Assembly: GCA_032719365.1 (NCBI GenBank)
Contig: CM064862.1
Span: 2,306,501-2,370,500, forward strand
Direction of reading: 5' to 3'
Source of the DNA: Prinsepia uniflora
Taxonomy: Eukaryota; Streptophyta; Magnoliopsida; Rosales; Rosaceae
Length of the DNA: 64,000 nt
The notes under the pieces were generated by a model. The model ran no database searches and was not told where the DNA came from. It was given only the letters and a program-made list of their open reading frames with translations. Numbering within the stretch: position 1 is the stretch's first letter; every line of letters starts with the position of its first letter. This document shows, in pieces, positions 48,150 through 60,841 of this stretch. A program made the position numbers and the translations under genes.

Positions 48150-50142
48150 ATGGCCTGCTCAGCTGCCTCCACCGCCCTCATCTCCTCCGCCCCGTCAAGA
48201 GCTTTCTCTTCTTCCAAAGCCACTCCTCTCCTCGCCGCCTCCTCCATTTCCAAACCCATCTCTCAAACCCTAACCTTCCCTAAGTCCCTTAATGGCCTCC
48301 GCCTGCCGCGCATCGCCCACTCGGCTTCCGTCTCCCGCGGTTCTCATTCCAGAAATTCCTTCCTTGTTAAAGCTTCTGCGGAGGAGGTTCCCCTTGTTGG
48401 AAACGTAGCTCCCGATTTTGAGGCTGAGGCTGTTTTTGACCAGGAATTCATCAAGGTTAGATATAAAACTCACCATTTTGTTCCGATTTGCGCTGAATTT
48501 TTTTTTATTGTTTACGTCAATTTGGGGTTCGTTTGTAATTGAGGCTTTGGTTTTGGCATTTCAGGTCAAGCTCTCTGAATACATTGGGAAGAAATATGTG
48601 ATTCTCTTTTTCTACCCATTGGACTTCACATTTGTTTGTCCCACAGGTTTGTTTTCAGAATCAATTTCTCTGAAAGTTTTGGTTTTTATTGGCTGCTAAA
48701 TCTTCCTTCTTATCTTTGTGATTGACCTTTCTTGCAGAAATCACTGCTTTCAGTGATCGTCATGCTGAATTCGAGGAAATCAACACTGAAATCTTGGGTA
48801 TTTCAGTTGACAGTGTGGTATGTTCCTTCTTGCTTGGAAATGCCCGTGTTTCAAATTTGTTTTGGTAATCATGTTTTTCTTTTGTAATGCATTGCCAATT
48901 TGGCAGACTAAAAATTCATATTCGGCATACACACAAGTTATAACCTTGCTCGATTTATTGGTGTGTTGTAACATATTGCAAAAGGTCAATAATCTGCTAA
49001 GTTTGCTCCATGAATTGTCCATATATGCTTCATTGTATTGATATGAGTTAACAAGTCTGTACCGTAGTGTAAGTTCATAGAATGTCAAGTATCGTTGTGG
49101 TCTGCAGCACACATGTAAGTAATTTTTATGCATCGGATTTTTCGACTGCCAACTGAGATTGAAGTCATGGTACTATACATGTGGTTTTGGTTGGCCGAAA
49201 GTCGAATTCTCAGTGTAGGTGTGGAAAGAATCCTTATGGACAAGGAGGACATTTAACCAAGAAAAAGAAAAAAAAATCATCAAAGGAACTAGTATTTAAG
49301 CTTAGAATCAAAAGGAATCTTTAAGGTTGTTGCTGACAATAGAAAGTGGGGTTCTTTCTAATGAACCTACTTAATATTTCTTTTACCTTTTTTTTAATTT
49401 GGAGTAAGTCATTAAGTCATTTCTTTGACCTCCATCTTTTAGGGTTATATGCACAATATGTGCATCTGACTTGTAAATCCGAGTGTGAATTTACTTTGAT
49501 ATAAAATAGTTTAAAGACTGGCGAGATAAATTTATATTGGTCTTATACTTTCGTTTTTTCAGTTTTCTCATCTTGCATGGGTCCAAACCGATAGAAAGTC
49601 GGGTGGTCTTGGTGATTTGAAATATCCACTGATCTCAGATGTCACCAAATCAATTTCAAAATCTTACGGTGTGCTGATCCCAGATCAGGTATGATCTGTA
49701 AATATAATTGGTTCCGAATTGAATGATTGAGAGTGATGTTGTAATCTTGATGATTAGAAGTTATGTTCACTGTGATAGGGAATTGCATTGAGAGGACTCT
49801 TCATTATTGACAAGGAAGGTATTATTCAACACTCCACCATTAACAACCTTGCCATTGGCCGAAGTGTGGATGAGACTAAGAGAACGCTCCAGGTAACATA
49901 TCCATCAAGGCCTTGATATAAACGGATGATCAAGTATCCCCATATCTGCCTTTTATCTGAGTGTTTCTACATTTATGTGTTATAATCGATTTTTTGGCTT
50001 CCTTTCTTTGCCTTGGATTATGCAGGCCTTGCAGTACGTGCAGGAGAACCCCGATGAAGTTTGCCCTGCGGGATGGAAGCCTGGGGAGAAATCCATGAAG
50101 CCAGACCCCAAGCTCAGCAAAGAGTACTTCTCCGCAGTATAG
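48150..50142 (+). CDS. BAS1: Chloroplast 2-Cys peroxiredoxin (BAS1-type)
   Basis: Six exons: 48150-48455, 48565-48646, 48738-48817, 49563-49688, 49779-49892, 50026-50142. Total 825 nt, 274 residues, all GT-AG. Residues 1 to about 75 form a Ser/Ala-rich transit peptide ending near VKASAEE. The thioredoxin-fold body starts [15 protein letters not shown]. The peroxidatic Cys is Cys127 in [13 protein letters not shown] and the resolving Cys is Cys249 in [16 protein letters not shown] (170-173) and the C-terminal YF (270-271) are both present, the pair linked to overoxidation-sensitive typical 2-Cys enzymes. It reduces H2O2 and alkyl peroxides in the stroma with electrons from NTRC or thioredoxins and forms dimers and decamers. 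A GTG upstream in the same frame is not a start in plants; the first ATG is used. Intron 3 (48818-49562) is the longest. Confidence 0.97.
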
Positions 50143-50591
50143 TGGGTGGTAAACTGCGTATCTATATCGGGTTTCAGGTAGGGAGGCGGCGGCGGTTGTA
50201 AACGAGTTTTGTATTTGTGTTACTGTCTTTTCCAGTCCTGTGTTATTTTTGAGCAACAACATGTCACAATAAACCCAATCAGTGTGGGACTCGCCTGGTT
50301 TTTCTTCTCCTTCAAGTGCTGTAAAATTTCCTCCTTATCTCTTTTTTTATCATGGAAACAGGCTTGAGCCAATGTAATTTTTTCTCAGCGGAAAAATTTT
50401 AAGATCCAGAGAACAATCGTCCTTCCTTTTTCAGTTTTCTTCTTCACCTCTGAAAGGAGGAAAAGGAGAAATTATGCTCTAAAATGTAGAATTTTAAACC
50501 TGTCGTCATAACAAAATACCTGGACTGAACATTCGTCTTCGTGATTAACGAATTTTTCTATATACAAATCTTATTAACGAATATTCGTCTA
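50143..50591. other. 3' UTR of peroxiredoxin gene and spacer
   Basis: The first ~130 nt after the stop, including GGGAGGCGGCGGCGG, are probably 3' UTR, with AATAAA at about 50269. The rest is spacer without a frame. Confidence 0.5.
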
Positions 50592-50835
50592 AAATAAGTT
50601 TATTAGTGTTTTCGATTGAAATAGTATGTATAATATGAGAATTTAAATTAGATTAGTGCACAAGATGTGTATTGATTGAAAATATGTCAGTCTTAAATAA
50701 GTTGATTAGTGTTTTCGATTGAAATAGTATGTATAATATGTGATTTTAAATTAGATTAGTGCACACAAAATGTGATTGAAAATAGGTGGTAAATCATGTA
50801 AATAAGTTGATCTATACGATTGGAATAGGGACGGC
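50592..50835. repeat. ~104-bp tandem repeat, 2.3 copies
   Basis: AAATAAGTT(T/G)(A)T(T)-type unit starts at 50592, 50695 and 50800. The first two share TTAGTGTTTTCGATTGAAAT, AGTATGTATAATATG, AAATTAGATTAGTGCACA and TTGATTGAAAATA. The third is partial (AAATAAGTTGATCTATACGA). It lies in the promoter side of the next gene. Confidence 0.85.
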
Positions 50836-50978
50836 GTGGTAATAAACATGGACTGAATTCTATCCATTAAACAAGTGGTCGTCATTATCCACTTTTCTCT
50901 TCCAATTGGCATAGCTAGTGGCCCTGATGTCTTTGAAAGACAACCCAAGTACAAGAAGCTTGAGAGGGTGGAGGAAGG

Positions 50979-51684
50979 ATGAAGATGCAAGCACTTGTTC
51001 ACCACAACCACCACCACATAACATCGACAACTTCCACATTAGCCCTCCCCATTACTTCTCCTCACATTTCCAAAACCCAAATCTTGAGAACATTGAACCA
51101 CAGCCACACGCAATGCTTGAGGCCGAGGATTTTCATTTCAGGACCAGAACCTTCCAAGAGATTGTCAACCATATCAGCAGCAGCAGCAGCGGGGATTCAG
51201 CCTTCACAGCCTCTTGATCTCACAGAGGACAACATTCGACAAGTCCTAGCAGATGCAAGAGTCGAATTCGGGCAGCTTTTCGACACTTCAGTTGGCATGA
51301 CAGGTGCTTAATTAAACATCTTATTCTTCTCCTTGTTGGTTTTGTTTAGTTTGCATTCGTCGAATTCGAGATTTTGAATGTTGAAGATGGTTAACTTGCA
51401 GGACAAGTAGAGCTTGTTGAGCTTGACGGACCCTTCGTGACGATCAGTCTCAGAGGCCGGTTTTGGCACCAACGCAGCGTCGTTTTGGCTAGACTAGCCA
51501 ACTATATGAAGCAAAGAATCCCTGTGAGTTATCTTCATTAATCAAATCACATTGTTAATCTGAAAATTAAAATGCTTTAATATCTTTTTAGTGATGGGAT
51601 CTTCCTTTTTTTTTTTATCAGGAAATTTTGGAGGTAGATATAGAAGATGAGAAACAATTAGATGACAGCCCTGCAAACTTCTAG
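50979..51684 (+). CDS. Small probably plastid-targeted protein with a NifU-like-looking C-domain
   Basis: Three exons: 50979-51303, 51402-51523, 51622-51684. Total 510 nt, 169 residues, GT-AG introns. The first ~75 residues are Ser/Thr/His-rich and lack acidic residues until the conserved part, as in a transit peptide. The conserved body is LDLTEDNIRQVLADARVEFG, QLFDTSVGMTGQVELVELDG, PFVTISLRGRFWHQRSVVLA, RLANYMKQRIPEILEVDIED, then EKQLDDSPANF. Its helix plus beta-hairpin layout (VELVELDGPFVTISLRG) is reminiscent of the NifU C-terminal domain. There is no CxxC, so iron-sulphur scaffold function is doubtful. I have seen such plant proteins labelled iron-sulphur-cluster biosynthesis family, but cannot confirm it. 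Another ATG 52 nt upstream opens an overlapping frame (50927-51217) in a different phase. Confidence 0.82.
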
Positions 51685-52736
51685 GGGTGAAATATTTTGT
51701 TGTATCAATTTGAGCTTGTATCAAGAATTATATTCCATTCATGAAATGCCTTGTTCATGTGAAAGTTTTGGAACATAGTTATGCCATTGCTGATCCAATT
51801 TGGGACATTGATAGGAACCATGCCCCCAATCAAATTTGTTATGAGTTATGGCTCGATACTTAGTTTGATAATCATTTTGTTTCTAAATTTTTATTTGCTT
51901 GAGAGGTATCAAACGATTACTTAGTTCTCTTACAATGTCTAAGTACACCCTTAATATAAAAATCATTTTCAATACCAATGTACGATTTTTTATTGATAAA
52001 TGAACGATACAAAGTAGACACGGGCAAAATTGCAATAGCCACACAAAAGATGCATATACTGTTCACTTTTTCCTAACTTCTGTGCAATTTTGAATTTAAA
52101 ATATGAATTTTTTCAAGAACAATTGTAAGACAAAATTATCTAAAATTTTCTTTTTAATTTTAGTCACCAAATGAAGAATATCTTAATTCCAGGTGACATA
52201 AAAATAATTAAGCAAAAGATTTGGAGATAAGCTTTAGATGCTATCTACATTACAACAGTTGATCGATCACAGAATGAACACAAAAGATCCTACGACTTAA
52301 AATCTGAGTTGATTCTCTGCAGTTGGAACTTCATTTCATTCCTCCTACGAGCAACAAGAAGACCCTTAGATTTATTGACTATTCATATAGAGAGTTGACC
52401 ATGGAGGGTGAGGATCTTATTCCAGATCTCCACTTGATCTCAATATCTAATTATCTATGATAATCAACTGCATTAGTACATTAACAATGTTCATGTGCCT
52501 CACATGCTCACAGCACCTTGCCTTCACAACCCAATAAACAAGCTGTCCTCAAGTTTCATGACAAACAATATTTTGAATAAAAATGATGATGGGCTAACTG
52601 CTACGGTCCCCTATTTATACATCTAATAAAATTAGAAGGATACAGAGAAAATTCGTATGATTATATGGAAAATTATTTGAATTGATCTAATATCCTAATG
52701 CATGAAAACATGTCAGATTGTCAGTAGATAATTTGC
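51685..52736. other. Intergenic, no gene seen
   Basis: The 3' UTR of the preceding gene, then AT-rich sequence. Short stretches such as 52250-52450 are less AT-rich but have no conserved frame or RNA gene that I recognise. Confidence 0.5.
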
Positions 52737-53382
52737 GATAAGATTAAATTACTAATTAAATTTTGATAAGAATGTACTTTTTTTAAATGTGGGAATATGA
52801 CAATTTTTTATTTTAAGATCCTTCCATTATTTTTTAGTCATGCATGTTGATTGTCATCTTCTTATACAATGTATGATTAAGATTCTAACACCCTATTTTT
52901 TAATCAAACTTAAAACATGCACCTTTACAATTACTTATATATTATAATTGATTTTTTTTGAACCAAGAATAAAATTCGTGTTGTTTAGTATTTAACGGTA
53001 AGATATAGAAAGTTTATGGAGGGTTCAATTTTTAATTAAACCATAAACTATAAGTGATTAACCTAATTTTTTAATATCGAATAATAAAAATTTTACCAAT
53101 TCGAAGTTGAAAAGTATTTTAAAAAAATATGTGTTCTTCATTATCTTATTTTAAGTTGGATTGTCCTTATATTACTTTTTAAAATAAACAAGTAAAAAAT
53201 ATTTTTTTTTTGTAGTATTTTCATAAAATTGAAGGGAAAAAAATCTACTAAATATGGATTAAAAATTTTAAAGGATTTTTGAATAATTATTAAGGCGGTT
53301 AAAGATGGTAAAGTTTAAAAAATATAGTTAGTGGAGTTTTGAATAAATACTAATATTATCAAAGGTTAATCAATGGATAATC
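52737..53382 (-). mobile_element. Dispersed repeat family, copy C (best copy, inverted termini)
   Basis: 646-bp non-coding element. The left terminus GATAAGATTAAATTACTAAT is matched by the inverted right terminus (reverse complement begins GATTATCCATTGATTAAC), and both continue with TTTGATAA and T-rich sequence. It is bounded by TTTGC on both sides (52732-52736 and 53383-53387), a candidate 5-bp target-site duplication. Copies A, B and D in the 29.8-34.8 kb region align to it. This looks like a MITE or other non-autonomous DNA transposon; the superfamily is not determined. Confidence 0.68.
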
Positions 53383-53387
53383 TTTGC

Positions 53388-54307
53388 AATACTGGTTGGT
53401 ATTCTAGATCCTACGATTTTGCTCACCTCTCTTGCCGCAGCACAGGAAATTAAAGATACGAGCGTAGACCTGAAAGAACTGGTTGTGCTATTACAGATAC
53501 GAGCCTACGCCCAAAAAAACTAGAATTCTTAGGCCCTCGAAAGAAGGGAAAAAAAAAACCAACCTTATTATTCATTAAAATGGACAAATTATCAAGGGCA
53601 AAAATAACTTGTGCCTTAAATCCAAATTCTTAACCCGATGCTAAGCCTCAATAAATAAAATTTTGTAGTTAAGCCTTGTTAATAAGGGAATTGATTAATT
53701 AAGTCTCATTCGAAACTCAAATACAATATAAATTTACATTACGTAACTTGTCCAATCTCCAATTCACTTGGTCATCGATCCATCCATTCTCCCATTTATT
53801 CTAGGCCATGATATATCACCTTTACCTTAGTAACTTAGTAAGGCTAATATCAAACTCCCTCCTCCAAATTGTCACATGATTACCAAAAGAGAATGAAAAA
53901 CAGGTTGGAAATTTATACAAGCCATTGTCAAAAGAGAAATGCTAAAGACTAAAGAGAAAGGACCACATAGAGAAACTAGAAACTTCAATTGATTACTTCA
54001 CACTTTTACAAAAAGGGAAACCGATGGGTGATGATTTGGATGGACATTTGCTTGAGCTTTTCTTTTTTCTTCAGACAAAATATATATAATAGGTATAATA
54101 ATATTTAATTAGAGACTTTGAGAGAGAGTGTTTTAGCCTTCTGGCTCAAAGCTACAAAATGACCCAAAGTTCCTACGACGCTGCAGCAGCTGCTGCTGCT
54201 GCTGCTGATGGAAGCTGTACGGTGTTAGACCGTATACAAAACTATATACCGTGAACTGAAAACGAAAGAAAAAAAAGGGACCTCACACGACCAATCGAAC
54301 AACAAAA
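53388..54307. other. Intergenic and 3' flank of LOG gene
   Basis: No gene. A short segment at 53450-53510 repeats AGATACGAGC twice. A GCAGCAGCTGCTGCTGCTGC trinucleotide run lies at about 54182-54208, roughly 100 bp past the LOG stop codon, possibly in its 3' UTR. Confidence 0.5.
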
Positions 54308-57300
54308 TTACGTAGCTACCCCTGGCTCCGCCACATAACTTAGTCTGCCAACCTCCTCCCACACCAACTTTGATGTAATTTCATCCTGCTCCGGTACGTA
54401 TTCCTACCATGCCAAAAACCAAAAAAACAAAAATCATTTCAAGTTTGAGTTGGATCCGAATGAAAAGGTTTAATTTACAACTACACTCACCCCAGAAACT
54501 GTACATTCAGATATTGTGCGCATGATATAAACCCGGACATTATGAAGGTTTCTTAGCTATAACCGATTGTATAAGTAATAGGATTTGCCAAAGCCGCAAT
54601 TTTTTTTGACCTAATTAAAGAACGTGCATAGGAGTGGGAATGCATGACTATTGAGATATGATTTGCTCGATCACTTTATTTGAACATAGGGACTTGTCCA
54701 AATGAATCATGTCCGTCCATTATATATATTCATCTTGATGATCATATTATATTCGACCATAGATGATGAAATGAAAATGAAGTATACCTCAAGCTGCCTG
54801 ACCAACTCCTTGGCTGTTGGAGCAGACACGATAATCTGACGTGCTGTAGGAGATATAAACCCTTCATCCACGGCCTTATCAATGAAACACAGCAAAGAGT
54901 TGTAGTAGCCATCCACATTCAAAAGCCCCACCTAAAAAAAAATTATTTTTAATTAATTAACTAATAATGTTTAATTAACTAATCATGTCCAATTTCAAAC
55001 ATCCAATTAAATTATTAATATTTAAATTATTTTATATATATGTCTTCATTGTCTTGTGACCAACAAGGCAACAACCTTTCTTTTATTTTTCAAAACCATA
55101 AAAAATACTTGGTCTCCCATTCAAACGGAGATCCTCCGAATAATCGGTGACCTAATCATTATCACCATGTACCACGACCGAGGCTCAAATCCCAAATCTT
55201 GTGCTATCTTTCCATGTGAATTGGAAATTTAATTAGAATTAAATCCCACATGTATTGATTCTTTATTTATACACATACATCCATACCTATCAATAAGATT
55301 GACTCCAATCATCATAATATAATTTCCCGTCAACTTTACTAAATGTGAGCACAGCTCACTGGCGAGAGTTTATACATAAATTTATTGTCACATCGCAATT
55401 TCGCTCAAAAAAATAATACAATGTGACGACAAATTCATGTAGAAACTCTACTTAAAAAGTATGAATAGCATTACTCTCGTGCACTTAAGAAACATGTTGA
55501 ATTTTATGTCATTAGGGATACAATATATAGAAGTCTTCATCGAGACAAGGGACATGTAAAATATTCTTAAATGTGAAGAAATTGATTGTCAATGAGATGT
55601 TAGTAGCAAATTATGGGGACATCAACAATAATAATCTGCAAGTTCATAACTACATTTGAACAAACATAAAACATGGCATCTTGTGAGAGCTTGCTTCCTT
55701 ATAAAAACTGGAATGATTTATAAATTATTTATGGTATTCAAAAAAACCTTAAATAAAATAAAAAATGGTGGATAATTAGAGTCTAAATTTCTTACAGGTT
55801 TGCGGTGGATTCCAAGCTGAGCCCAGGTAATGACTTCAAGCAACTCTTCTAGGGTGCCATACCCACCTGATGATGATATATAATAATTTAGATTGAGTTA
55901 TTTCCAATATGTAACAATTGTCGTGATTTACAAAAATCGAATTACAATGTCGTGGTTTACGAAAAATCCGGCTTAATGGACAAAATTCGTACCAGGGAGG
56001 GCAATGAAAGCGTCGGCTTGACGAGCCATCTCGGCTTTCCTTTGGTGCATATCAGAAACAGTTCTCACTTCTCCAACGGTCTCACCAGTTATCTACATTA
56101 TTTTAATTAAATCAAATCATTAATATTAATTATCCAAAACACCAACATAAAAACATCAGTTAAATTCAACCTATAGGTAAGTCCTCGAATGTACCTCTCT
56201 AGGCATTAGGGTCCTTGGAATAACACTGCAAAGACACCACAAGAACATTTGTTAGTGAAGCCCTACATAATTATACATAATAGAGCTCTGTAAGTCTATA
56301 CAATGCCCTACAAAATTTGGGCACCCTTTCCAGTTTCCACCTAGGAAGGGACATTGACTTTAATAATTTGCTACAATATTCTCTCTTTCCACCTATGTAA
56401 TGACGAAGAAGATCGAAACAAAAAGAATGTACGTTTTACTTATACGTCCGTATGTGATTTGTAATATTGAAATTTTTCTCTTTAATTAGGCCACGAGTTG
56501 TTGGAACCTTTGACTTTGTATCAAAAGTGTTCAAGCTTTTAAACCTTCTGTGAAGGGGTTGGTTGATACAGGGGTAACTGACACTGTAAAGGGATTTAAC
56601 TTTTACCCAACTGATCAAACATTGTTAATACACAGTTTTGTATAAAGTGAATTGGAACCATGTTCACAATATCTAGGAGACACAATAATTTGATATAGAC
56701 TATTTTACTAATGGAATGTAATACATTTAGCGATGTTAACTCGTCAAAATATAAATTATCCATTAATATATATTTTTTTAATAAAGTGATATTTTTTCGG
56801 CCATTTATTTTCACCTAAGAAGACGAGGTTAATGATGAAGAGATAAATTATGTGTGTGAGAGAGTAAATTACAAACCCTAGGACATGGCGCCCGCCATCA
56901 TGAACTGCCTGAGAAACAAGACCCATCAATCCCACGCTTCCACCACCATAAACCAAATCAATCCTTCTGTCCACCTTCCAAACACACATCGAAATTCAAA
57001 CCCATAAACACGTGTCAGAAACCCAATTCTTGACCATCATCACAAAAGATTAAAAACTAAAAACAAAAACGACCATGATTGACTGAACAAAGCACGTCCC
57101 AGTGGAGGATGGACAGCATGAATAAATGAAATGAATAAAAACCCTAGCTATAGCTAGGTAAGTGTAAGAGGCTATCGACTGAAATTATTACTACATTCAA
57201 TGATAAAAAAAAATATAAAAATCATGGAGGACAGGGAAGCTTGTGAAGAAGCTACTACACACACGCTTTCAGGAGTCATGATTTCAAAAGAGCACGTTTG

Positions 57301-58170
57301 GTTCCCCCCCTTCGGCCTCGGACTGGAGATTTAAAAACCGCACAGGCCAGTACTAATTACAAATTTATTAATTACTTCAACTTTTTTTTTTATATAAAAC
57401 ATGATTTTACACAAAACTCAGATCATGCAAGAAATTTAAATTAAATTAAAATCAAAACTCAGATCATGCAAGAAGGCTGCTCGATCAACTGACAGCCAGG
57501 TTACAGCTTGCACTCTCTCTCTCTCTCTCTCCACAGACAAAACCCTAGTTAGCTAGCTTCACAGCTGCAACAATCATAAGCCCACGTTGGAGACTTGTTT
57601 GGTTACAACACGCAAAAGTGGGAGCAATTTTGAAGGATTTTGGTCTAAAAGAGAAGGAAATATGAGCAAAATTGCAATTTTTTTCTATTAACAAATAAAA
57701 ACATAATATTTAAGGGAAAAAAATTGCACTTGAAATGGAAAATCAAAGTAGGAAGATCAAACAACAAAACCTAATTTCATTTTGAATTTTGCAAGCAACA
57801 TTGGCTTTAGAATCCTTCAAAAAGTTGAAGAGAATACACAAAATTAAAAAACTAAAAAACTAAATGGGTTTGCAAAATTATGTATGAAGAAACAAGTTTA
57901 TCATCAAACATTGTCGAACGTTGGTGATGAAGATAATGAAATGAAACCCAGAAGGGTCATTGTATATATATACATATATAGAAGAAGAAGAAGAAGAAGA
58001 ATAAGAAGAAGAAATGAAGGAAATGAATAGAAATGGAAATTGAGGATGATTAATATTATTACCAGCTCCTTGCCAAGTTCAACGGCAGCTTCTTGGTAGC
58101 TAGCTTTCTTCCCTGAGCTGCTTCCACAAAAAACACAAATCCTATTGAATCTAGACTTTGTCTCTTCCAT
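54308..58170 (-). CDS. LOG: LONELY GUY cytokinin riboside 5'-monophosphate phosphoribohydrolase
   Basis: Seven exons on the complement: 58170-58063, 56974-56877, 56225-56195, 56092-55993, 55866-55796, 54931-54788, 54403-54308. Total 648 nt, 215 residues, normal for LOG enzymes. It converts cytokinin nucleotides directly to active free-base cytokinin in the cytosol or nucleus. The Rossmann-like fold starts [11 protein letters not shown]. The phosphate-binding loop is [12 protein letters not shown] (43-54), and [20 protein letters not shown] follows. The catalytic motif PGGYGTLEE (112-120) spans exons 4 and 5, and the conserved [20 protein letters not shown] precedes it. The body ends [40 protein letters not shown] and [19 protein letters not shown]. 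Intron 1 is long (1088 bp) and carries a 41-bp direct duplication near 57412/57453. One 31-nt exon is present. The subtype (LOG1/3/4-like) cannot be set without a tree. Confidence 0.96.
57412..57473. repeat. Short direct duplication in LOG intron 1
   Basis: AAAACTCAGATCATGCAAGA occurs twice about 41 bp apart, separated by an AAATTTAAATTAAATTAAAA spacer. Confidence 0.8.
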
Positions 58171-58310
58171 TTCTCTCGTTCTCTCTCTATAATCTCAGAG
58201 AATAATGATATATTTCTAGGCAAGTGAGAGAGAGAGAGAGGGTAGAAGGAGGACGGTTGAGAATGAAAACCAAGTGAGTATTTGTTTATGCTATATATGA
58301 ATCAAATATA
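58171..58310 (-). promoter_or_regulatory. LOG 5' leader and putative TATA box
   Basis: On the minus strand the leader is C/T-rich: (GA)n at 58226-58240 on the plus strand reads (CT)n here. A TATATA motif lies at 58292-58298, about 125 nt upstream of the ATG, with a second (TATATAAC) near 58308. Spacing suits a core promoter; the start site is not known. Confidence 0.45.
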
Positions 58311-58342
58311 TAACGCCTTCCCCGAGTTATTCACCTTCGATT

Positions 58343-58346
<4 letters not shown>

Positions 58347-58378
<32 letters not shown>
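58347..58378. repeat. (TA)n microsatellite upstream of LOG
   Basis: A pure TA run of about 32 bp on the promoter side of LOG. Confidence 0.85.
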
Positions 58379-58382
<4 letters not shown>

Positions 58383-60840
58383 TATTCAAAAGATGTTATC
58401 GTGTGTTTATCTGATATGAATTATTATTGACGTCGTGTATTCGATGAATATATAATCAATAAAATAAGGATGTTAATGTAGACATAGGCACTAGAGTACA
58501 CAGTTTCCTATTTGGAAGGTAGAAAATAATAATATTTATCAATTGAAGGAATATAATAATGGAATGTATCGAGTTGTAGAAAGTTGTTTTAATTCCCAAG
58601 GAAAGGGATCAAATTTAGATTAATCCTGTGGGAATTTAGTAATAAATCGGAGGCATGGATTTCCTGCTTCGCATGATCTGTTTATGATTTTGTGCAAATT
58701 AGGGGCGGCATATGATCGGCATTTCGGGCCAACTAGGATGAATTCCTTCATTATTTGTTAGCCAATCATGTGTGAATTCGGTATATTAAAATTTGTATTT
58801 ATATGTTATAGCTTATATATGTCATTCTCAGATGTTCGATTTTATATAAAATGTTTACAATCAAATGAAAAAAAGAAAAAATCCATATAGAATGAGATTA
58901 ACTTTGGTGTGTAATCCATTTTGTTTCTAAACTTATGATCACAAATATATGAGAGAAATATATACAACTAAACGGAGCGAAAATAGTTTTTTATTAGCCG
59001 AGAAATGAAAATTATTAAACCTACAAGAGATTGGGCAGGGGATATGTTATATAATATAATGAATATTCATCTTTCGATGTATTGAACTCCTAATTTATTT
59101 ATTTTTAGTCGAATAACTCCTAATTTAATCTTGAAAAAAAGCTCCTAATTCATATCGGATGTTTTTTCTTAATGTCAACCAAATATTATAAATAATTTGT
59201 TCCCATTTTAGTTAATAACAACAAAAAAATTGTATTTTCTATAAATTTTAAAATAGAGCTTCATTTCTCTACCGACCAAAAAGAAAAGAAAAGAAAAATA
59301 TATATAAATATAAATATAAAAGGAGTTGTCATCTTTTATTTAGCATGCAGGCCATGTGTAAATTAACACCCAATTTATTTCGGGTGCGCAAGCAAATTCC
59401 ACAACTTATTCAGAGACTCAAAATTCAAATAAATATATTAATTAAATTATCGTGCAATCTGGCATATACATAAAGAAATTTCAATAGAAATTTCACAACT
59501 TATTATATTAATTAAATTAAATTATCGTGCAATCTGGCATATTAAGAATGTTCATAATTTATTCCTTGTAGAACAGCATTTGTATGAATTAGATAATTTG
59601 TAAAATGTAAAGTCTTTATATAAGTAAAAATGAACGACATCATATTATCGGGAATGATTACAGGACACCACCATACTAAGTATATCGTACTTTTTTAATA
59701 GGATATAATGAAAAATATTAAAAATATATATCCCTTTATTTTTTTAGCCGTTAAATTTTGATTTAATGATCTACATCTCACATCACACTTAGTCTGATAG
59801 CGGCTTGTAGAACTTCCACATATTATCACGACCTTATAAAGAAGGATTCAGCCAGCCGTGATTATGACCTCGTGCAAACTTTAATAACTATTTTCCGCTC
59901 GCCTAATATAATTGCCTCTAAATATATATATATATATATATAATTTTGAATTTCTTACGGATCTTAAATTGCTCAAACCTAAGTTAGCATATAAAAGATT
60001 TTTTTTTTCCAAATATATAAGAGAAAATTGCTTCTTTTGTTGCACTTGCATCACATTTGGATTGAATATATTAGTATTATGATCTGATTAATAATATATA
60101 TATATATGTACATTGGAAATCAAGGTCTAGAAATTCCAATATTTTTACTTTATTATGGTCATTTCAAACCGAAATGTAATTTACTTTTCAACTTTCAAGT
60201 TAATAAACAAAATATATAAAATTACAGTCAAATTTTATTATATTATCTTAAATAATATTATATTATGGAATCATAAACATACTTTCATGTAAAAAAATAG
60301 GGAAAGTAGTTGTAACATCTCTAAATTTTATATTAATTTTGGCTATCTAACTTGAAATTTTATTATTAATAGCGGATGTTTCCGAATTATTTCTAAACGT
60401 GTAAAGACAATTATTTTGTTAAATTTCTTAATAATTAACGCAATTACTTTTATTTTTAACAGAAACTATTAAGAAATTTAATGAAAATATATCATTCTTG
60501 AATATATGTAATTAATAATAAGGTATATGTAATTAGTAATAAGGCATATAAATTATAGTTTAAATACGTTAGTAACAGTTTTTTGAAAATGAAATATAAG
60601 AAAAAGGACAATTTTTTAAATCGGAATAGTAAAATTGTACCGAACAAAGTAAAAATCGAAAAAAAAAATTGCAAAATCTACAATCAACTAAGAACAGTGA
60701 AAATTGCAAATCTCGAGGCAAGCAAGGTTCCATCACGGTCGGAAGAACATGCCTTTGTCACATTGTCACTCTCCACTTTGCTCTTTTTTTTTTTTTCTCT
60801 TATTTCTTTCTGCTCTTTTTTTTTAAATTTTTTCTTTGGT
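58379..60840. other. AT-rich intergenic desert
   Basis: No coding frame or RNA gene. Several TA runs (59920-59942, 60098-60108). Confidence 0.55.
59399..59541. repeat. Local duplication, ~74-95 bp
   Basis: ATTATCGTGCAATCTGGCAT occurs at 59447 and 59521, and ACAACTTATT at 59401 and about 59495, each preceded by AATTTC or AATTCC. A small imperfect tandem duplication in AT-rich DNA. Confidence 0.75.
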
Positions 60841-60841
60841 T

